From: a gamma proteobacterium symbiont of Ctena orbiculata
GTDB lineage: Bacteria > Pseudomonadota > Gammaproteobacteria > Chromatiales > Chromatiaceae
Direction of reading: 5' to 3'
DNA: 64,000 nucleotides
Assembly: GCA_003094535.1 (NCBI GenBank)
Contig: NATV01000113.1
Coordinates: 23,492 to 87,491 of the forward strand
This document shows positions 17,053-27,376 of the stretch, piece after piece; positions within the stretch are counted from its first letter, which is position 1; each line of letters begins with the position of its first letter. Made by a program: the position numbers and the translations under genes. Below the pieces are notes generated by a model that saw nothing but the letters and a program-made list of their open reading frames with translations, searched no databases and was not told where the DNA came from.

Positions 17053-19511
17053 AAACGCCAGCATTCCAACATCTTTCCGGTGTCGATCAATGGCAACGCT
17101 GCGACTTCGAGAATCTGCAGCTGCATCTGCCGACAGCCAGTGTTCAGCTCGCTACAGTGGAACAGGTCGACGGTATGACGGAAGGGCTGCGGATGCCGGA
17201 TGCCGAGTTCCATGAACTACGCCGACTCCGTGGCGGGGCGCAGTTTATCTGCTGCCAACCGGATCGCTGTATCCCCGGTTACACTTTGTTGGCCGATCCC
17301 AACAGTGACCTGCTTTGGCTGGCGGATGACGGTTGGCGGCCGCTACCGGTGCCAAGGGTTGAATCCACCAGCCACGAAACCGAACCGACTCGTTTTGCCA
17401 GCCTTGCCACGGCGGGCAGCAGTCGCCTCTTCAATCAACCCGTCAGCTTTTCGGCGGATCCCTACGGGCGTCTCTGGCTGTTGGAGAGGGGTGCGCAGCG
17501 AATTCGCCTGCTGGCGGCAGAGGATCTGCGCCAGCTGGCCATACTGTCACCTCCATCCGGCGCACTCTTCGATGATCTGACTGCCAGCAGTTGGGGTCTA
17601 CTGGCCTGTGATGTGGATAACGCCAGGCTTTGGCGCCAGGCCTATGGAGGGGAGTGGGAGTGTGTCGATCTCGGCAGCGACGGGCGTCTTCCGATCGCGG
17701 TGAGCGGCCATCCCGAAGGGCCGGCGGCGGCCCTGCTGCGTGCCACCGACAACGAGGCTCTGCACGGCCTGCTGCGCCTGACCGCCGACGACATCACAAG
17801 CTTCGACATAACCGATCTCGACGATCCCCTGCATCTGTTGCTGGCCGAGCCCGAGCGTCTCTACCTGGGGGAGGCACAAGCGGATGTCGGACGGCCGACG
17901 GTATTCCTCTTCAGCAGCTACCTGTTCGACGCCACACGCCTGGCGGTCGAGGCGCAGTGGGAGTCACGGGGTTTCGACAGCCGCGGACTCTTTGTCGGCA
18001 CCGACTGCCGGGTCTGGGCGACCACGGCGGCGACTGTCCGCCCTTTGACCCCGGCGACCGCCGATCGGGTCACCAGCGGCCAGGTCGAAACCTTCGCCCT
18101 GGATTCGGAGACGATCGCCTGTCAGTGGCATCGGGTCTTCATCGATGCCTGCCTGCCGCCGGGTACGGAATTGGAAGTCAGCGTGCGCTGCTCCGACCTG
18201 TTGCCGGCACAGGCCGTGCAACGCGCGGCGCGTCCACCCCATGGCTTGAGCGACTTGTCGCTGGTCGATGAGGAGGCGGTGGCCGCTGCCTGGATGAGAC
18301 GGCCGTTGGCATCGCGCACACCACTGGATCAGGAGGGTTGGCTGTCGCTGGGCGTGCTCGATCGGCGCAGCTATCAGGCGGATGTGGCACTGCCCCCGGT
18401 GGGACGTGAACTGCCATCCGAGGACCAGTATGGTCCTCGCGGGATTGCCGAGGTCGCGGACAACATGTTGACCCTGGAGGGATTGATTCGCAATCCGCCC
18501 GGCCGCTATCTGTGGCTGCGCATAGGCCTTCGCGGCAGCAGTCGACGCAGTCCGGTGGTGCGCGCGCTGCGTGTCAGCCATTGCCGGCCTTCCCTGTTCG
18601 ATCATCTTCCGGCCTATTGGTCTGCGGATGCCGCGGTTGCCAACCAGGCTGACCAGGCCCTGGCGCTGTTCGAAGGGCTCTACACTGAACTCAACCAGCG
18701 CATCGATCAGTTTCATCAACTGCTCGATCCCCGTGTTACTCCGCCGGAGGCGCTGGAATGGCTCGGCTGTTTCCTAGCCCTGAGCTTCGATTCCCGCATC
18801 GGTGAACCGGTGCGGCGCCAGCTGCTCTCGGAGTTGTTGACGCTCTATCGCCAGCGCGGCACCCAGACGGGGCTTGAAAGACTCTGCGCCATCCTCACCG
18901 AAGGGCGGGTTGCGGTTGTCGAGTCCTTCCGATTACGGCGTACCAGCCCGTCGACACTGGGTGCCATCGGTGGCGGCAAAGAGAGTCACCTCGGCAGTCT
19001 GCAACTGGCAGGCAGCGAGGCAGGCGGATTGCCGGTGGCTGGCTGGGAGAGCGAGCTGCTGACAGCGCGTTCCCGCTTGCTGCGGCGCCGGGATGAGATT
19101 CTTGAGCAGGGCGGTATGCCCTGTCCGCCCGGCGAGCTTCCAGCGCCATTGAACAGGGACCCGACCATCAGCTTCTATCGCCAGTATGCCCACCGCTTCA
19201 GCCTGGTGATCTTCTCCCCCTACGAGGCCGATCTGGCGGCCGTGGTCGAGGAGGCGGTGGAGGCATGGAAACCGGCCCACACCCTGCACACGATCTGCTG
19301 GCTGGACGCCGGATTGGTGGTGGGTAGCAACAGCTATGTCGGTCTCGGGACCAGCCTGGCCGGCAGCGATCGCTGGCAACCGGCCCTGCTGGGGAGCGCC
19401 CCACTTGGACGCGACCGCACCCTGTCCCAGGCGCGGCCGGCACATCCCGGTGAAGTACGGCTTGATGCCAGCAGGTTATCGAACAACGAGTGCACGCCCA
19501 GGGCGTGCTGA
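17049..19511 (+). CDS. Baseplate wedge protein, gpI-like tail protein with N-terminal propeller-like region
   Basis: An 820-aa protein. Residues 30-330 contain repeats such as 'YTLLADPNSDLLWLADDGWR' and 'SFSADPYGRLWLLERG', typical of an NHL-like beta-propeller. The C-terminal third matches the gpI-like phage tail protein domain: 'LFDHLPAYWS', 'ALALFEGLYTELNQRIDQFHQLLDP', 'EWLGCFLALSFD', 'LLTLYRQRGTQTGLERLC', then 'FSLVIFSPYE' and 'AHTLHTICWLDAGLVVG'. It pairs with gpJ to close the wedge ring (Afp12 position). ATG 17049 follows GGAG at 17037-17040 and overlaps the micropeptide stop. Confidence 0.82.
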   Translation: MKTPAFQHLSGVDQWQRCDFENLQLHLPTASVQLATVEQVDGMTEGLRMPDAEFHELRRLRGGAQFICCQPDRCIPGYTLLADPNSDLLWLADDGWRPLPVPRVESTSHETEPTRFASLATAGSSRLFNQPVSFSADPYGRLWLLERGAQRIRLLAAEDLRQLAILSPPSGALFDDLTASSWGLLACDVDNARLWRQAYGGEWECVDLGSDGRLPIAVSGHPEGPAAALLRATDNEALHGLLRLTADDITSFDITDLDDPLHLLLAEPERLYLGEAQADVGRPTVFLFSSYLFDATRLAVEAQWESRGFDSRGLFVGTDCRVWATTAATVRPLTPATADRVTSGQVETFALDSETIACQWHRVFIDACLPPGTELEVSVRCSDLLPAQAVQRAARPPHGLSDLSLVDEEAVAAAWMRRPLASRTPLDQEGWLSLGVLDRRSYQADVALPPVGRELPSEDQYGPRGIAEVADNMLTLEGLIRNPPGRYLWLRIGLRGSSRRSPVVRALRVSHCRPSLFDHLPAYWSADAAVANQADQALALFEGLYTELNQRIDQFHQLLDPRVTPPEALEWLGCFLALSFDSRIGEPVRRQLLSELLTLYRQRGTQTGLERLCAILTEGRVAVVESFRLRRTSPSTLGAIGGGKESHLGSLQLAGSEAGGLPVAGWESELLTARSRLLRRRDEILEQGGMPCPPGELPAPLNRDPTISFYRQYAHRFSLVIFSPYEADLAAVVEEAVEAWKPAHTLHTICWLDAGLVVGSNSYVGLGTSLAGSDRWQPALLGSAPLGRDRTLSQARPAHPGEVRLDASRLSNNECTPRAC

Positions 19512-19537
19512 ATTAAGACAACGAGGGAGAGACTGCA

Positions 19538-20797
19538 ATGAGCAACTCTCATGGCGATGCGCAATTCATGCACTGCGATGGCACTGACCCTGCCCTGCCC
19601 GGTGATCCCTGGTCTCGCTTGCGTTACCACTACGGCCAGCTTCTTGGAGCCGATGATTTTCAGGCCGAACAGAACGCATTGGTGTTGCGAAGACGACTGC
19701 ACAATACCCTGTTGCACGGCCTGGGCACGGTCTGCGGCCTGCGCGTCAGCGCCGAGCCTTCCGATCCTCCACAAACACGGCTGATTGTCGGCGAAGGGCT
19801 GGCCATCGACGCCTATGGTCGCGAGATCTACGTCAATGAAACCCAGTGCCTCGACATCATCGGTCTGCATGCCGGCGACATCTGGGAAACATTGGCGCTG
19901 TCACCATCAGCCATACCGGAGGACCCGGACGGCGAACCCCTGTCCGACACCCGCCGCGCCTATGTCACCCTCTGTTACGAGTCCTGCCTCAGCAACCAGG
20001 TGCCGGCGATCACCCCGCCCTGCGGGGATGCCAGCGAGGCGTTGGCCTTTTCCCGTGTCAACGACCGCTTTCGTATCGACCTGGTGGCCGAGGCGCCGCT
20101 GGATCCGCATCCCCTGCAGCGCGACTGGTGGCCTCCCGGCACTGCCGGCGGGCAGGGCGACCTGCGTGTCCGTCTGCTCGATTTTCTGCTCGACTACCCG
20201 GGTGCCGGATTGAGCCTGCAGCAGCTCTGGAATGCCACTGAGAAGGCACCGCTGCTGCTCGCCGTGGTTGATCTGCTTCACGAGGAGGGCGCCAGCGGTG
20301 AAATCACAAGCGTCGAGGCGATCGACAATAGCCCGCGGGCGCTGCTGCCTGCGATGCAGATGAGTGCCGAGCAGGCATTTCGCCAGCGCCTTGCAGGGGC
20401 CGACACGACCCCGTCACTGAAGCTGCTGGCAATCAGCGACAACAGCGAAACCGCCGATGCAGCGACGCCGCCCGAATACACCCTGCAGTTCTCCGGCGAT
20501 CTTGAGGCCGCAACCGTCACCACCGATTCGATCAGGGTCCATGCCCTGGAAGCCACCGGCTGGTCAGCCCCACTGTCTTCAAGCCTAACCGCGTCGGGTG
20601 ACCAGGTCAGCGTCACCCTGGATGCCGCGCCGGTCGCCGATACCCGGCTGCAACTCCATCTGATCGGCGGTGGCCATCAGCCGGTCATGGGGGCTGCCGG
20701 CCAGCCCCTCGATGGCTGGTGGGACGAACCGGTCAGCGGCGCCGGTCGCGGCAGGGATATCAACCTAATCCGCGTCTGGACACCGGGCGCCGCCTGA
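19538..20797 (+). CDS. Conserved eCIS protein of unknown function (shorter paralogue)
   Basis: A 419-aa protein. Its N-terminus has 'LRYHYGQLLGADDFQAEQ' (about 27-44) and 'RRRLHNTLLHGLGTVCGLRV' followed by 'VGEGLAIDAYGREIYV'. I recall this pattern from proteins encoded after the baseplate genes in many eCIS and similar tail loci. The next gene has a related N-terminus. Residues 295-400 are beta-rich (YTLQFSGDLEAATVTTDSIRVHALE), like an Ig or bacterial adhesion module. The name and role are not established. A place in the outer baseplate or fibre region is possible. GAGGGAGA lies 8 bases before ATG. Confidence 0.6.
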   Translation: MSNSHGDAQFMHCDGTDPALPGDPWSRLRYHYGQLLGADDFQAEQNALVLRRRLHNTLLHGLGTVCGLRVSAEPSDPPQTRLIVGEGLAIDAYGREIYVNETQCLDIIGLHAGDIWETLALSPSAIPEDPDGEPLSDTRRAYVTLCYESCLSNQVPAITPPCGDASEALAFSRVNDRFRIDLVAEAPLDPHPLQRDWWPPGTAGGQGDLRVRLLDFLLDYPGAGLSLQQLWNATEKAPLLLAVVDLLHEEGASGEITSVEAIDNSPRALLPAMQMSAEQAFRQRLAGADTTPSLKLLAISDNSETADAATPPEYTLQFSGDLEAATVTTDSIRVHALEATGWSAPLSSSLTASGDQVSVTLDAAPVADTRLQLHLIGGGHQPVMGAAGQPLDGWWDEPVSGAGRGRDINLIRVWTPGAA

Positions 20798-20816
20798 ACA
20801 ACCGAGGAGAGCAGAT

Positions 20817-23699
20817 ATGAGCGTCGACAACCCATCATCCGGCGACAACGCTTTCAGCACCGAGGCATTGAATCAGGCGTTGTTCGAGAGCGTGCGGAAT
20901 CAGAAGCTTGGCTACAATTTTTCCAGTCCGTTGGGGAATAATCTGCTGGGTGCCTACAGCCGCGACCAGGTCATCGGGATGCTTGCCGATCAGCTGGCCA
21001 AGGCCCCCCCCGGGTCGGCCAGCATAACCGGCAAGAATGGTCTGTTTCGCATCAACTGGTTCGATGGCCGCTTTCTCACCGCCCAGGCGTTTCGCCAGCA
21101 GGATACCTATTGGGATCAGCGCCTGCGCCTGCTGGCGCAGATCTTTCCACCGGGCATCAGCTGGGGACTGGGACTGAGCGGGCTGGAGGCAACCCTGCAG
21201 CCCTATCCGCCGCCCGGCAGTGACACCGGCCCTACCACGGGTGGAACATCCCTCGACACCCAGTTTACCCTGCAGCCCGGTGTCGCCTTCGATGGTATCG
21301 GCCGGCCGATCGTGGTTGGGCAGGCGTACTGCTTCTGCTTTAGCGATCTGATTCCACGCTTCCAAAACGAACCGCGCCAGGTCGCCGCCAGCGGTCAGCG
21401 GTTTCAGTCGTGCCTCTGTCTCGAACCGTTCAACGGCGGCGCCGGTACGCCCGGTTCAGCGCTGCCCCCAGGCCCCTATCTGCTGATGATCGAGCCTAGG
21501 GAGAGCCCGGAGGGGGATGCCAAGGTCTATGGCGAGGCCTGCGCCGGCGAGGGGCCGGCACGCTGCGAAAGCCACGGCTGGCGCGGCGGCTTCGGGCTGT
21601 CGCTGGTACGCTTCCCCGCCGAGCCGCCGGCCGGGATGAACATCGCCCACTCCTGGGCGCTGCGCGGCATTCTCTCTGCCTACTACTACGATGTCTTCGA
21701 ACATTCGCTGATCGAGCGCTGGGATCCGGAGTTCCTCCGCGACGACGGATTGTGCGAGGCGGTTGGCAACGGCTGTCAACAGGCAGGGGCAATACCCCTG
21801 GCAATGGTCTACATCGGCTTCGACAGCAGTATCATCTTCCTCGACCAATGGATACCGCGACGGGGGCTTACCGCGACCAACGCCGCCAACTGGACCCGAA
21901 CCCATATCGGCGCACCGGCACAATCCGCCGCCGACGCACGCCTGCACCAGTTCCAGTGCATGCTCAAGCAGAGCCTGTCGAAAGCGCCCCTTGTCGACCT
22001 TGGGCAACAGGTCGCGCCTGCGATGAATCTATATGAGCGCGGCTTCAGGCATATCCCGCCGGTGGGATTCCTGCCCTTCGACCCCTTCACCACCCTGTAC
22101 GATTTGATCGATCCGGATACCGATTTCAGTGGCAACCTGCTAGAGCAGATTCCTGGATTTGCCAATATTCATCATGTGGAGCGGCAGATCGACAGATACT
22201 TCTGCGGCACCAGTGTGATTCCCTACTATGTTGTAGCCCTGCACGATGACGATGTGCTGGAGGACATCAACAATGTCTTCGACAAGGACCCGGTGCGGGT
22301 GGATCGCCTGTCCGCTATCGATGACAGAGTTAGTAGCATCCTGTCCAATCTCTGTGAGGAGAGTGACCAACAGTTCTCCGCCATCACCGGGTTGTTTACC
22401 CGCTTCATCAGGGTGTTCGGCTCGATGATCGTGCTCATGACGCGGGACACGGATCTGCTGGTGAACCGCGATGTTGAACTGGTCAAGGTGATCATTCCGC
22501 TGCAGGGACTGCGCCGCCGCCATCCGGTGGTCGGGGTCACGGAAACGGATAGCTCTGCATCGCTGGATGACTGGTACAGTCGCCCGCCAGGCCAGTCAGG
22601 CGGTTCCATCTCCAATCTCGCCCGCGACCGATTGATAGGGTTTATCCGCGAGACCTTTGGCATGGATGCCCTGCCTCGCCATTTCGCCGTCTATGTCAAA
22701 CAGCGCATGGTGCTGCTCGACGTGATCTATGTGCTGTTCGAGCTGTTCAACCAGTTCCTGGTCTTTATCGACAGTTTCGATAGGGCCAACTCCGCAATAG
22801 CTCCGCTGTCGACCCAGACCTTCCGTGACCAGCATCTGGCCCAGGCACAGGCGCAGCAGGTGGCGGCACAGACGGCACTGGGTACCCCGCTGGTGCGGGA
22901 GGTGATTGCCTACAGCGCCGTCACCGCCAATCCCCAACTCGCCAGCCCGGAGATGTGGGACGGCTTTTTCACCCAAGTCGACGCCGAGGAGGCCAGGCTT
23001 GCCGATCAGATCGATGATCCGGCACTGCGCCGACAGCGGGCGTTTGACCTGGTCGCCGACGCGCAGGGGATGGAGGTCGAGGGTTTCGACACCATTAAGG
23101 TGCTGATCGCGACCCAGACTCCCCAGGCGGCCGAGGCCAGCCTGCGCAGCATCCAACGGGCCGCCAAGACGATGCCGGCACTCAACGAACGGGGTCTGCC
23201 CCGGGGGGTCAGCCTCAATCAGGAGCTTGTGCACGACGGTTCGGTGCGTGTCTACGAGCGGGGCAGCTCCCGCGAACTCTGGCAGGCGGTCAATCGGGGG
23301 CTGAAACAACAACCGGCCACCAACCTGGTCGGTGGCGCGAGAACCGATGTCACCATCGGAGAGGTGCTTAAGCAGCCCGCCGATGAGGCTGGGAAGCTGT
23401 TGGGAGGCAGTGAGGGGGTTGATGAGCTACGCAAGGCGATTGCACCCAAGCTCACTAAGATCGCCAAGGAGATCGACACCATTGCCGCCAATCCCCCAGC
23501 TGCTAAGGTAATCGACGGTTTCAGGAAAAACCTGGTCGAGACCGGTGGCGATCCGGTCAAGGCACTGGTGAAGACCCAGACCCAGTTCAAAGACGATACC
23601 GCCGCGACGGCCAAGTTGAAGCGCATCAAGCCGATCGCCGATCTGCTCGGCAGGGATGGCTTCCGGCCGGTCGCGGATGTTGTGTTCCGGGCGCCCTAG
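20817..23699 (+). CDS. Large eCIS protein of unknown function (longer paralogue)
   Basis: A 960-aa protein. Residues 80-180 follow the same plan as the preceding protein: 'RINWFDGRFLTAQAFRQQD', 'GISWGLGLSGLEATLQP', 'LQPGVAFDGIGRPIVVG'. A cysteine-rich segment follows (CFCFSDLIP, SCLCLEPFNGG, ACAGEGPARC). The rest is largely helical, with long stretches around 505-560 and 640-790, and a lysine-rich C-terminus. Size and place after gpI make it a candidate for a receptor-facing or baseplate-peripheral component. No recognisable fibre repeat or enzyme motif is visible. Shine-Dalgarno GAGGAGAG lies 8 bases before ATG. Confidence 0.55.
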   Translation: MSVDNPSSGDNAFSTEALNQALFESVRNQKLGYNFSSPLGNNLLGAYSRDQVIGMLADQLAKAPPGSASITGKNGLFRINWFDGRFLTAQAFRQQDTYWDQRLRLLAQIFPPGISWGLGLSGLEATLQPYPPPGSDTGPTTGGTSLDTQFTLQPGVAFDGIGRPIVVGQAYCFCFSDLIPRFQNEPRQVAASGQRFQSCLCLEPFNGGAGTPGSALPPGPYLLMIEPRESPEGDAKVYGEACAGEGPARCESHGWRGGFGLSLVRFPAEPPAGMNIAHSWALRGILSAYYYDVFEHSLIERWDPEFLRDDGLCEAVGNGCQQAGAIPLAMVYIGFDSSIIFLDQWIPRRGLTATNAANWTRTHIGAPAQSAADARLHQFQCMLKQSLSKAPLVDLGQQVAPAMNLYERGFRHIPPVGFLPFDPFTTLYDLIDPDTDFSGNLLEQIPGFANIHHVERQIDRYFCGTSVIPYYVVALHDDDVLEDINNVFDKDPVRVDRLSAIDDRVSSILSNLCEESDQQFSAITGLFTRFIRVFGSMIVLMTRDTDLLVNRDVELVKVIIPLQGLRRRHPVVGVTETDSSASLDDWYSRPPGQSGGSISNLARDRLIGFIRETFGMDALPRHFAVYVKQRMVLLDVIYVLFELFNQFLVFIDSFDRANSAIAPLSTQTFRDQHLAQAQAQQVAAQTALGTPLVREVIAYSAVTANPQLASPEMWDGFFTQVDAEEARLADQIDDPALRRQRAFDLVADAQGMEVEGFDTIKVLIATQTPQAAEASLRSIQRAAKTMPALNERGLPRGVSLNQELVHDGSVRVYERGSSRELWQAVNRGLKQQPATNLVGGARTDVTIGEVLKQPADEAGKLLGGSEGVDELRKAIAPKLTKIAKEIDTIAANPPAAKVIDGFRKNLVETGGDPVKALVKTQTQFKDDTAATAKLKRIKPIADLLGRDGFRPVADVVFRAP

Positions 23700-23702
23700 C
23701 AG

Positions 23703-25301
23703 ATGAGCCTGCCGGCGCTGCAGATTCGCAGAATGCATAACCGCTACCGTGTCGGCGGTGGGGATAACGCCGATGGCTTGCAGCAGCAGTTGGATCGCAT
23801 GGTCAGTGATCGATTGCCTGCCGTGCTGGATCGGAACATCGGCGGCCTCTACCAGCGTCTGGGTTTGAGTGCTGACACCCTGGTCGCCGTTCGCCGGCTG
23901 AACATCCGCATAGAATTGGCCGGCTTCTCGGCCCCAGCCGAACCGGGGCTGATTGATCATATTGGGGAGTCCTGGGGCAGGGCGCTGTTGCAGGGGCTGG
24001 AGCGGGTCCTCTCGACATCGGGCATCACACCCGGCCAGGCAGTTGTGACCGATACTTTTGCCATTTTTCCCGACTTGATGAGCGCACGCCGCCGGCAGAT
24101 TCTGCAGCTTGCTCGTAGCCCTGCGCCCCCCTGGTGGTCAGCGGCATTGCTCGGTGCCGATGCGGATGCCGAGGCACTGCCTCGACTCCTCGTCGCGCTG
24201 GCGACCACCGACCCGGAATCGGCAGCCCGATGCATCGTCGAACTGGCAGACGATCCAGGCCCGGCATGGCTGACAGCCATGGCTGCGCCGCGAATCGCAG
24301 CGGTTGCGAGGGCGCTGATTGCAGCTGCGGGCAGTGTCGGCGAGGCAGTGGAGGAGAGTGGGGATCGGCAGGGCGGTTCAGCGTTGTTGGACTCACTATC
24401 GACACCTCAGCGCGCTCAGCTGAGCCGCTGTGAGGATGGGGACTCGGCGACCCTCTTGTTCGCCGCCTTTCAACACCTGGAAGGGCGGCCGGTGCTGGCC
24501 GACTACGCACTGCTGAAGGCCCGACTCGAACCGGTATGGGCGCAATCGCAGCGGCATTCTGCGAAGCGGGCGTCAGAGGGGAGTGATCAGCCTGCCACGC
24601 CAGCGAGGGTGGTTGCAAAGGATGCCGGGGCGGCCACGCCTGAGTTGCTGGAGCATCCCCTCGATTCTGAACCCCTCGTTGTGGATATCGAAGCTGTACG
24701 GGTACCTGATTCGCTCTCATCGGATGCCGATGAGGAGGATCCGATGGTGACCGGCCCGACCTGGGTGCCGGTTGGATGCGGCGGCCTCCTGTTCCTGATC
24801 CGGTTTGCCCTGCGGGCGTGGGAGCAGGGCGGCGATCTCAACCAGGGGATGCTGGCATTGGGTACCCTGGCGTTGAATTCGGTGTTCGATCGCCTGTCAC
24901 CGTCAGCCCGCCGAGCCGCCTGGCGACGGGATGCACCTTTACTCCAGGTCTTCGCGGGCCTGCATGAACCACTCGAGCTTGATGGGCCGTGCCGCCATCC
25001 TTCCAATGCACTCAGTTGGGCGAGCGGTGTTATCGAGGCCATTGCCATGTCGCTGGATGACGACTTAACCGCGGCTCCCCGGGGCAGTGAGTACGTGTTC
25101 GGCCATGCCGATGAATCCCTTTCAGCCCTGGACAGACTGCTGTTGAGGCCGGGTCGTCTGCGGGTGACGGAGAGCGAGGCGCGCCTGATCCTCCCTGCGG
25201 ATGGGGTGGATATGGGACTGCGTCGCGGCGGTTGGGATATCGATCCGGGCTGGGTGCCGCCACTCGGTAGGGTCATTCGCTTTGAGTACCGGGAACAATG
25301 A
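23703..25301 (+). CDS. Contractile injection system tape-measure protein (Afp14/CIS_TMP type)
   Basis: A 532-aa protein with the layout of the eCIS tape-measure family. The N-terminus 'HNRYRVGGGDNADGLQQQLDRMVSDRLPAVLD' leads to a strand 'VAVRRLNIRIELAG'. A helical, variable middle ends in an acidic linker (about 280-345). The conserved C-terminal part has 'VGCGGLLFLIRFALRAW' (family: N-A-G-L-V-L-L-type motif) and 'VDMGLRRGGWDIDPGWVPPLGRVI' (family: W-L-V-E ... LPW type). It sets tube length and sits directly before the ATPase, as in Afp and PVC. Similarity was judged by eye. Confidence 0.7.
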   Translation: MSLPALQIRRMHNRYRVGGGDNADGLQQQLDRMVSDRLPAVLDRNIGGLYQRLGLSADTLVAVRRLNIRIELAGFSAPAEPGLIDHIGESWGRALLQGLERVLSTSGITPGQAVVTDTFAIFPDLMSARRRQILQLARSPAPPWWSAALLGADADAEALPRLLVALATTDPESAARCIVELADDPGPAWLTAMAAPRIAAVARALIAAAGSVGEAVEESGDRQGGSALLDSLSTPQRAQLSRCEDGDSATLLFAAFQHLEGRPVLADYALLKARLEPVWAQSQRHSAKRASEGSDQPATPARVVAKDAGAATPELLEHPLDSEPLVVDIEAVRVPDSLSSDADEEDPMVTGPTWVPVGCGGLLFLIRFALRAWEQGGDLNQGMLALGTLALNSVFDRLSPSARRAAWRRDAPLLQVFAGLHEPLELDGPCRHPSNALSWASGVIEAIAMSLDDDLTAAPRGSEYVFGHADESLSALDRLLLRPGRLRVTESEARLILPADGVDMGLRRGGWDIDPGWVPPLGRVIRFEYREQ

Positions 25302-27376
25302 ACGCACCGGTGGCGAAACAGCAACAGAAGGTTTCGATGGAACGGGAGCCGTCCCTTCGCGGCGAGGAACGGATTGGCGAAAGGCTCCTCGCCTCTCTTG
25401 CCGGCCGACTCTTACTCCACTTCCCTGAATCCGATTTTTTGCGGCGTCAGTGCGAGGGATTGTTCGCACCGCTGCCTAAGGATCCCTGCGAACTTGCCGA
25501 GCGTCTGGCGCAAACCGGTGACCAGCTGCTAGCGGCCATGGATGACCCCCGCTTCAGTGAACAGCCGCTGGTGCGGGTAGTGCGCGCGTTCGGTCTTTCG
25601 CCTTTCGAACTCGATCTGATGCTGGTCGCCTTGGCACCGGAGCTGGACGAGCGCTATGGCAATCTCTATGCGGGAATCAACGGCGGGTTGCGCCGACTGT
25701 CGCTGCATCAGGCCATACCGTTGTTGGTCGCGGACAGTACCGAGCGTGGATTGATTCGCGAGAGTTTGGCCGACAGTGCCCTGTGGCGCTGTGGCTTGCT
25801 CGTCGATACCCCTTCCACACCGCTTTTTGAACGCCGCCTGCAGGCAGCGGCGGCGCTCAGCGACTATATTGGCGATCGCCCATCCCTCTCGTCCCGCGGC
25901 GCTGTACTGCACCTGCCGGCGAACGATCCCTCCACGGCTCTGGTCATCGAGCTGCTGGTCTCGGTCAACGCCGAGGCACGGGAATTGGCGAACTGGGCCG
26001 CAGCCGAAAGGCCTCTGCTCATCCACCTGGTGGACCGAGATGGCACGGGATCGGGTTGTCATGCCGATGCCCTGGCGCTGGCACTGCAGCGTCCCTGGCT
26101 TGAATTGCGTTCCACGGGCGAGGAGATCGCTGGCGATTGCTGCCAGCTGTTGATCGCTGCGAGACTCGCCGGTCTGCTGCCGGTATTGCGCCTGGAAGGC
26201 ACAGCGGGAGAGGTCGAGTTGGCAGCGGATGCGCTGGCCGCGCTGGCGGGGCCTCTGCTGGTGATAGCTTCCGATTCCGTCGCACTGAGGATTCCCGAGA
26301 CCGCCCCGTTACGACGCTGGTTGGCTCGAATTCCACGTCCCCTCGAGATGGTGGCCGTTTGGCACCATTACCTGGCGGGGGCCGGTGCCCAGGCCGATGT
26401 GGACCTGCTGGCCAACCAGACCCGCCTCCCGGTCGCTCTCATCGCCAGGGTCGTCGAACAGGCTTCGGCGCGGGCCCTGTCGGCGGGGCGCGCCGGTGTG
26501 GAGCACAAGGATATCGTGCAGTCGTTGCGCGAGAACCAGCCGGAGCTGGTGTCGCGGCTGGCGAGCAGCCACCGCCCCCGGGTTCCCTGGTCGGCGCTGG
26601 TTCTCGAAAACAGGTATAAGGCGAGTCTGGAGAGCCTGGTCGAGCGGGTGCGCTACCGGGTTGAAGTGCAGGATCGCTGGGGCCTCGGCAGGGCCCGTTT
26701 CGGCAATCGCGGCAACGGCCTGGTGGCGCTCCTGCACGGCGAGTCCGGTACCGGCAAGACCTTCGCCGCGCAGGTAATCGCCAGTCGCCTGGGACTCTCC
26801 ATGCTGAGCGTGGATCTCTCCCGGGTCGTCTCCAAGTACATCGGAGAGACCGAAAAGCATCTCAATGAACTGTTCGACTTGGGTGAAGGCTTCAGGGCGC
26901 TGCTCTTTTTCGACGAGGCGGATGCCTTGTTCGGCAAACGCACCAACGTCAAGGATGCCCACGACCGCTACGCCAATATCGAGGTCAATTTTCTCCTGCA
27001 ACGCCTGGAATCCTTCGAGGGTATTGTCCTGCTGTCGAGCAATTTTCAGCAAAGCATGGACGACGCCTTCACCCGCCGCATCGGTTTTTCGGTCTTCTTC
27101 CCGCGGCCGACACCGGGTCAGCGTCTGGCATTGTGGCGCCAGCATCTGCCCCGGGAGCGGCTGGGCGAGGATCTCCGGCTGGAAAAGATCGCCGAGCGTT
27201 ATGACCTGGTCGGCGGTGAAATCCGCAACTGCGCCCTCACCGCCGCCTATGCCGCCGCGGCCGACGGAGGCGTCGTGTCACAACAAATGGTGGAAGCGGC
27301 GATCGCTTCCGAATTCAACAAAATGGGTCGTCCCCTGCCGCGGGGGCTCGGACCAGCGAAATCATTTTCATCATAA
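25298..27376 (+). CDS. AAA+ ATPase of the eCIS (Afp15/Pvc15 type)
   Basis: A 692-aa cytoplasmic ATPase needed for particle assembly in related systems, probably by loading or remodelling cargo or sheath. Residues 1-420 are a helical N-terminal region with a degenerate AAA-like module. The active AAA+ module has Walker A GESGTGKT (about 481-488), Walker B LLFFDEADALFG (about 534-545), a sensor 1 SSNF and arginines in FTRRIGFSVFFPRP. The second-region helix 'YDLVGGEIRNCALTAAYAAA' is typical of the FtsH/ClpX-like group. ATG overlaps the tape-measure stop (ATGA). Confidence 0.9.
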   Translation: MNAPVAKQQQKVSMEREPSLRGEERIGERLLASLAGRLLLHFPESDFLRRQCEGLFAPLPKDPCELAERLAQTGDQLLAAMDDPRFSEQPLVRVVRAFGLSPFELDLMLVALAPELDERYGNLYAGINGGLRRLSLHQAIPLLVADSTERGLIRESLADSALWRCGLLVDTPSTPLFERRLQAAAALSDYIGDRPSLSSRGAVLHLPANDPSTALVIELLVSVNAEARELANWAAAERPLLIHLVDRDGTGSGCHADALALALQRPWLELRSTGEEIAGDCCQLLIAARLAGLLPVLRLEGTAGEVELAADALAALAGPLLVIASDSVALRIPETAPLRRWLARIPRPLEMVAVWHHYLAGAGAQADVDLLANQTRLPVALIARVVEQASARALSAGRAGVEHKDIVQSLRENQPELVSRLASSHRPRVPWSALVLENRYKASLESLVERVRYRVEVQDRWGLGRARFGNRGNGLVALLHGESGTGKTFAAQVIASRLGLSMLSVDLSRVVSKYIGETEKHLNELFDLGEGFRALLFFDEADALFGKRTNVKDAHDRYANIEVNFLLQRLESFEGIVLLSSNFQQSMDDAFTRRIGFSVFFPRPTPGQRLALWRQHLPRERLGEDLRLEKIAERYDLVGGEIRNCALTAAYAAAADGGVVSQQMVEAAIASEFNKMGRPLPRGLGPAKSFSS

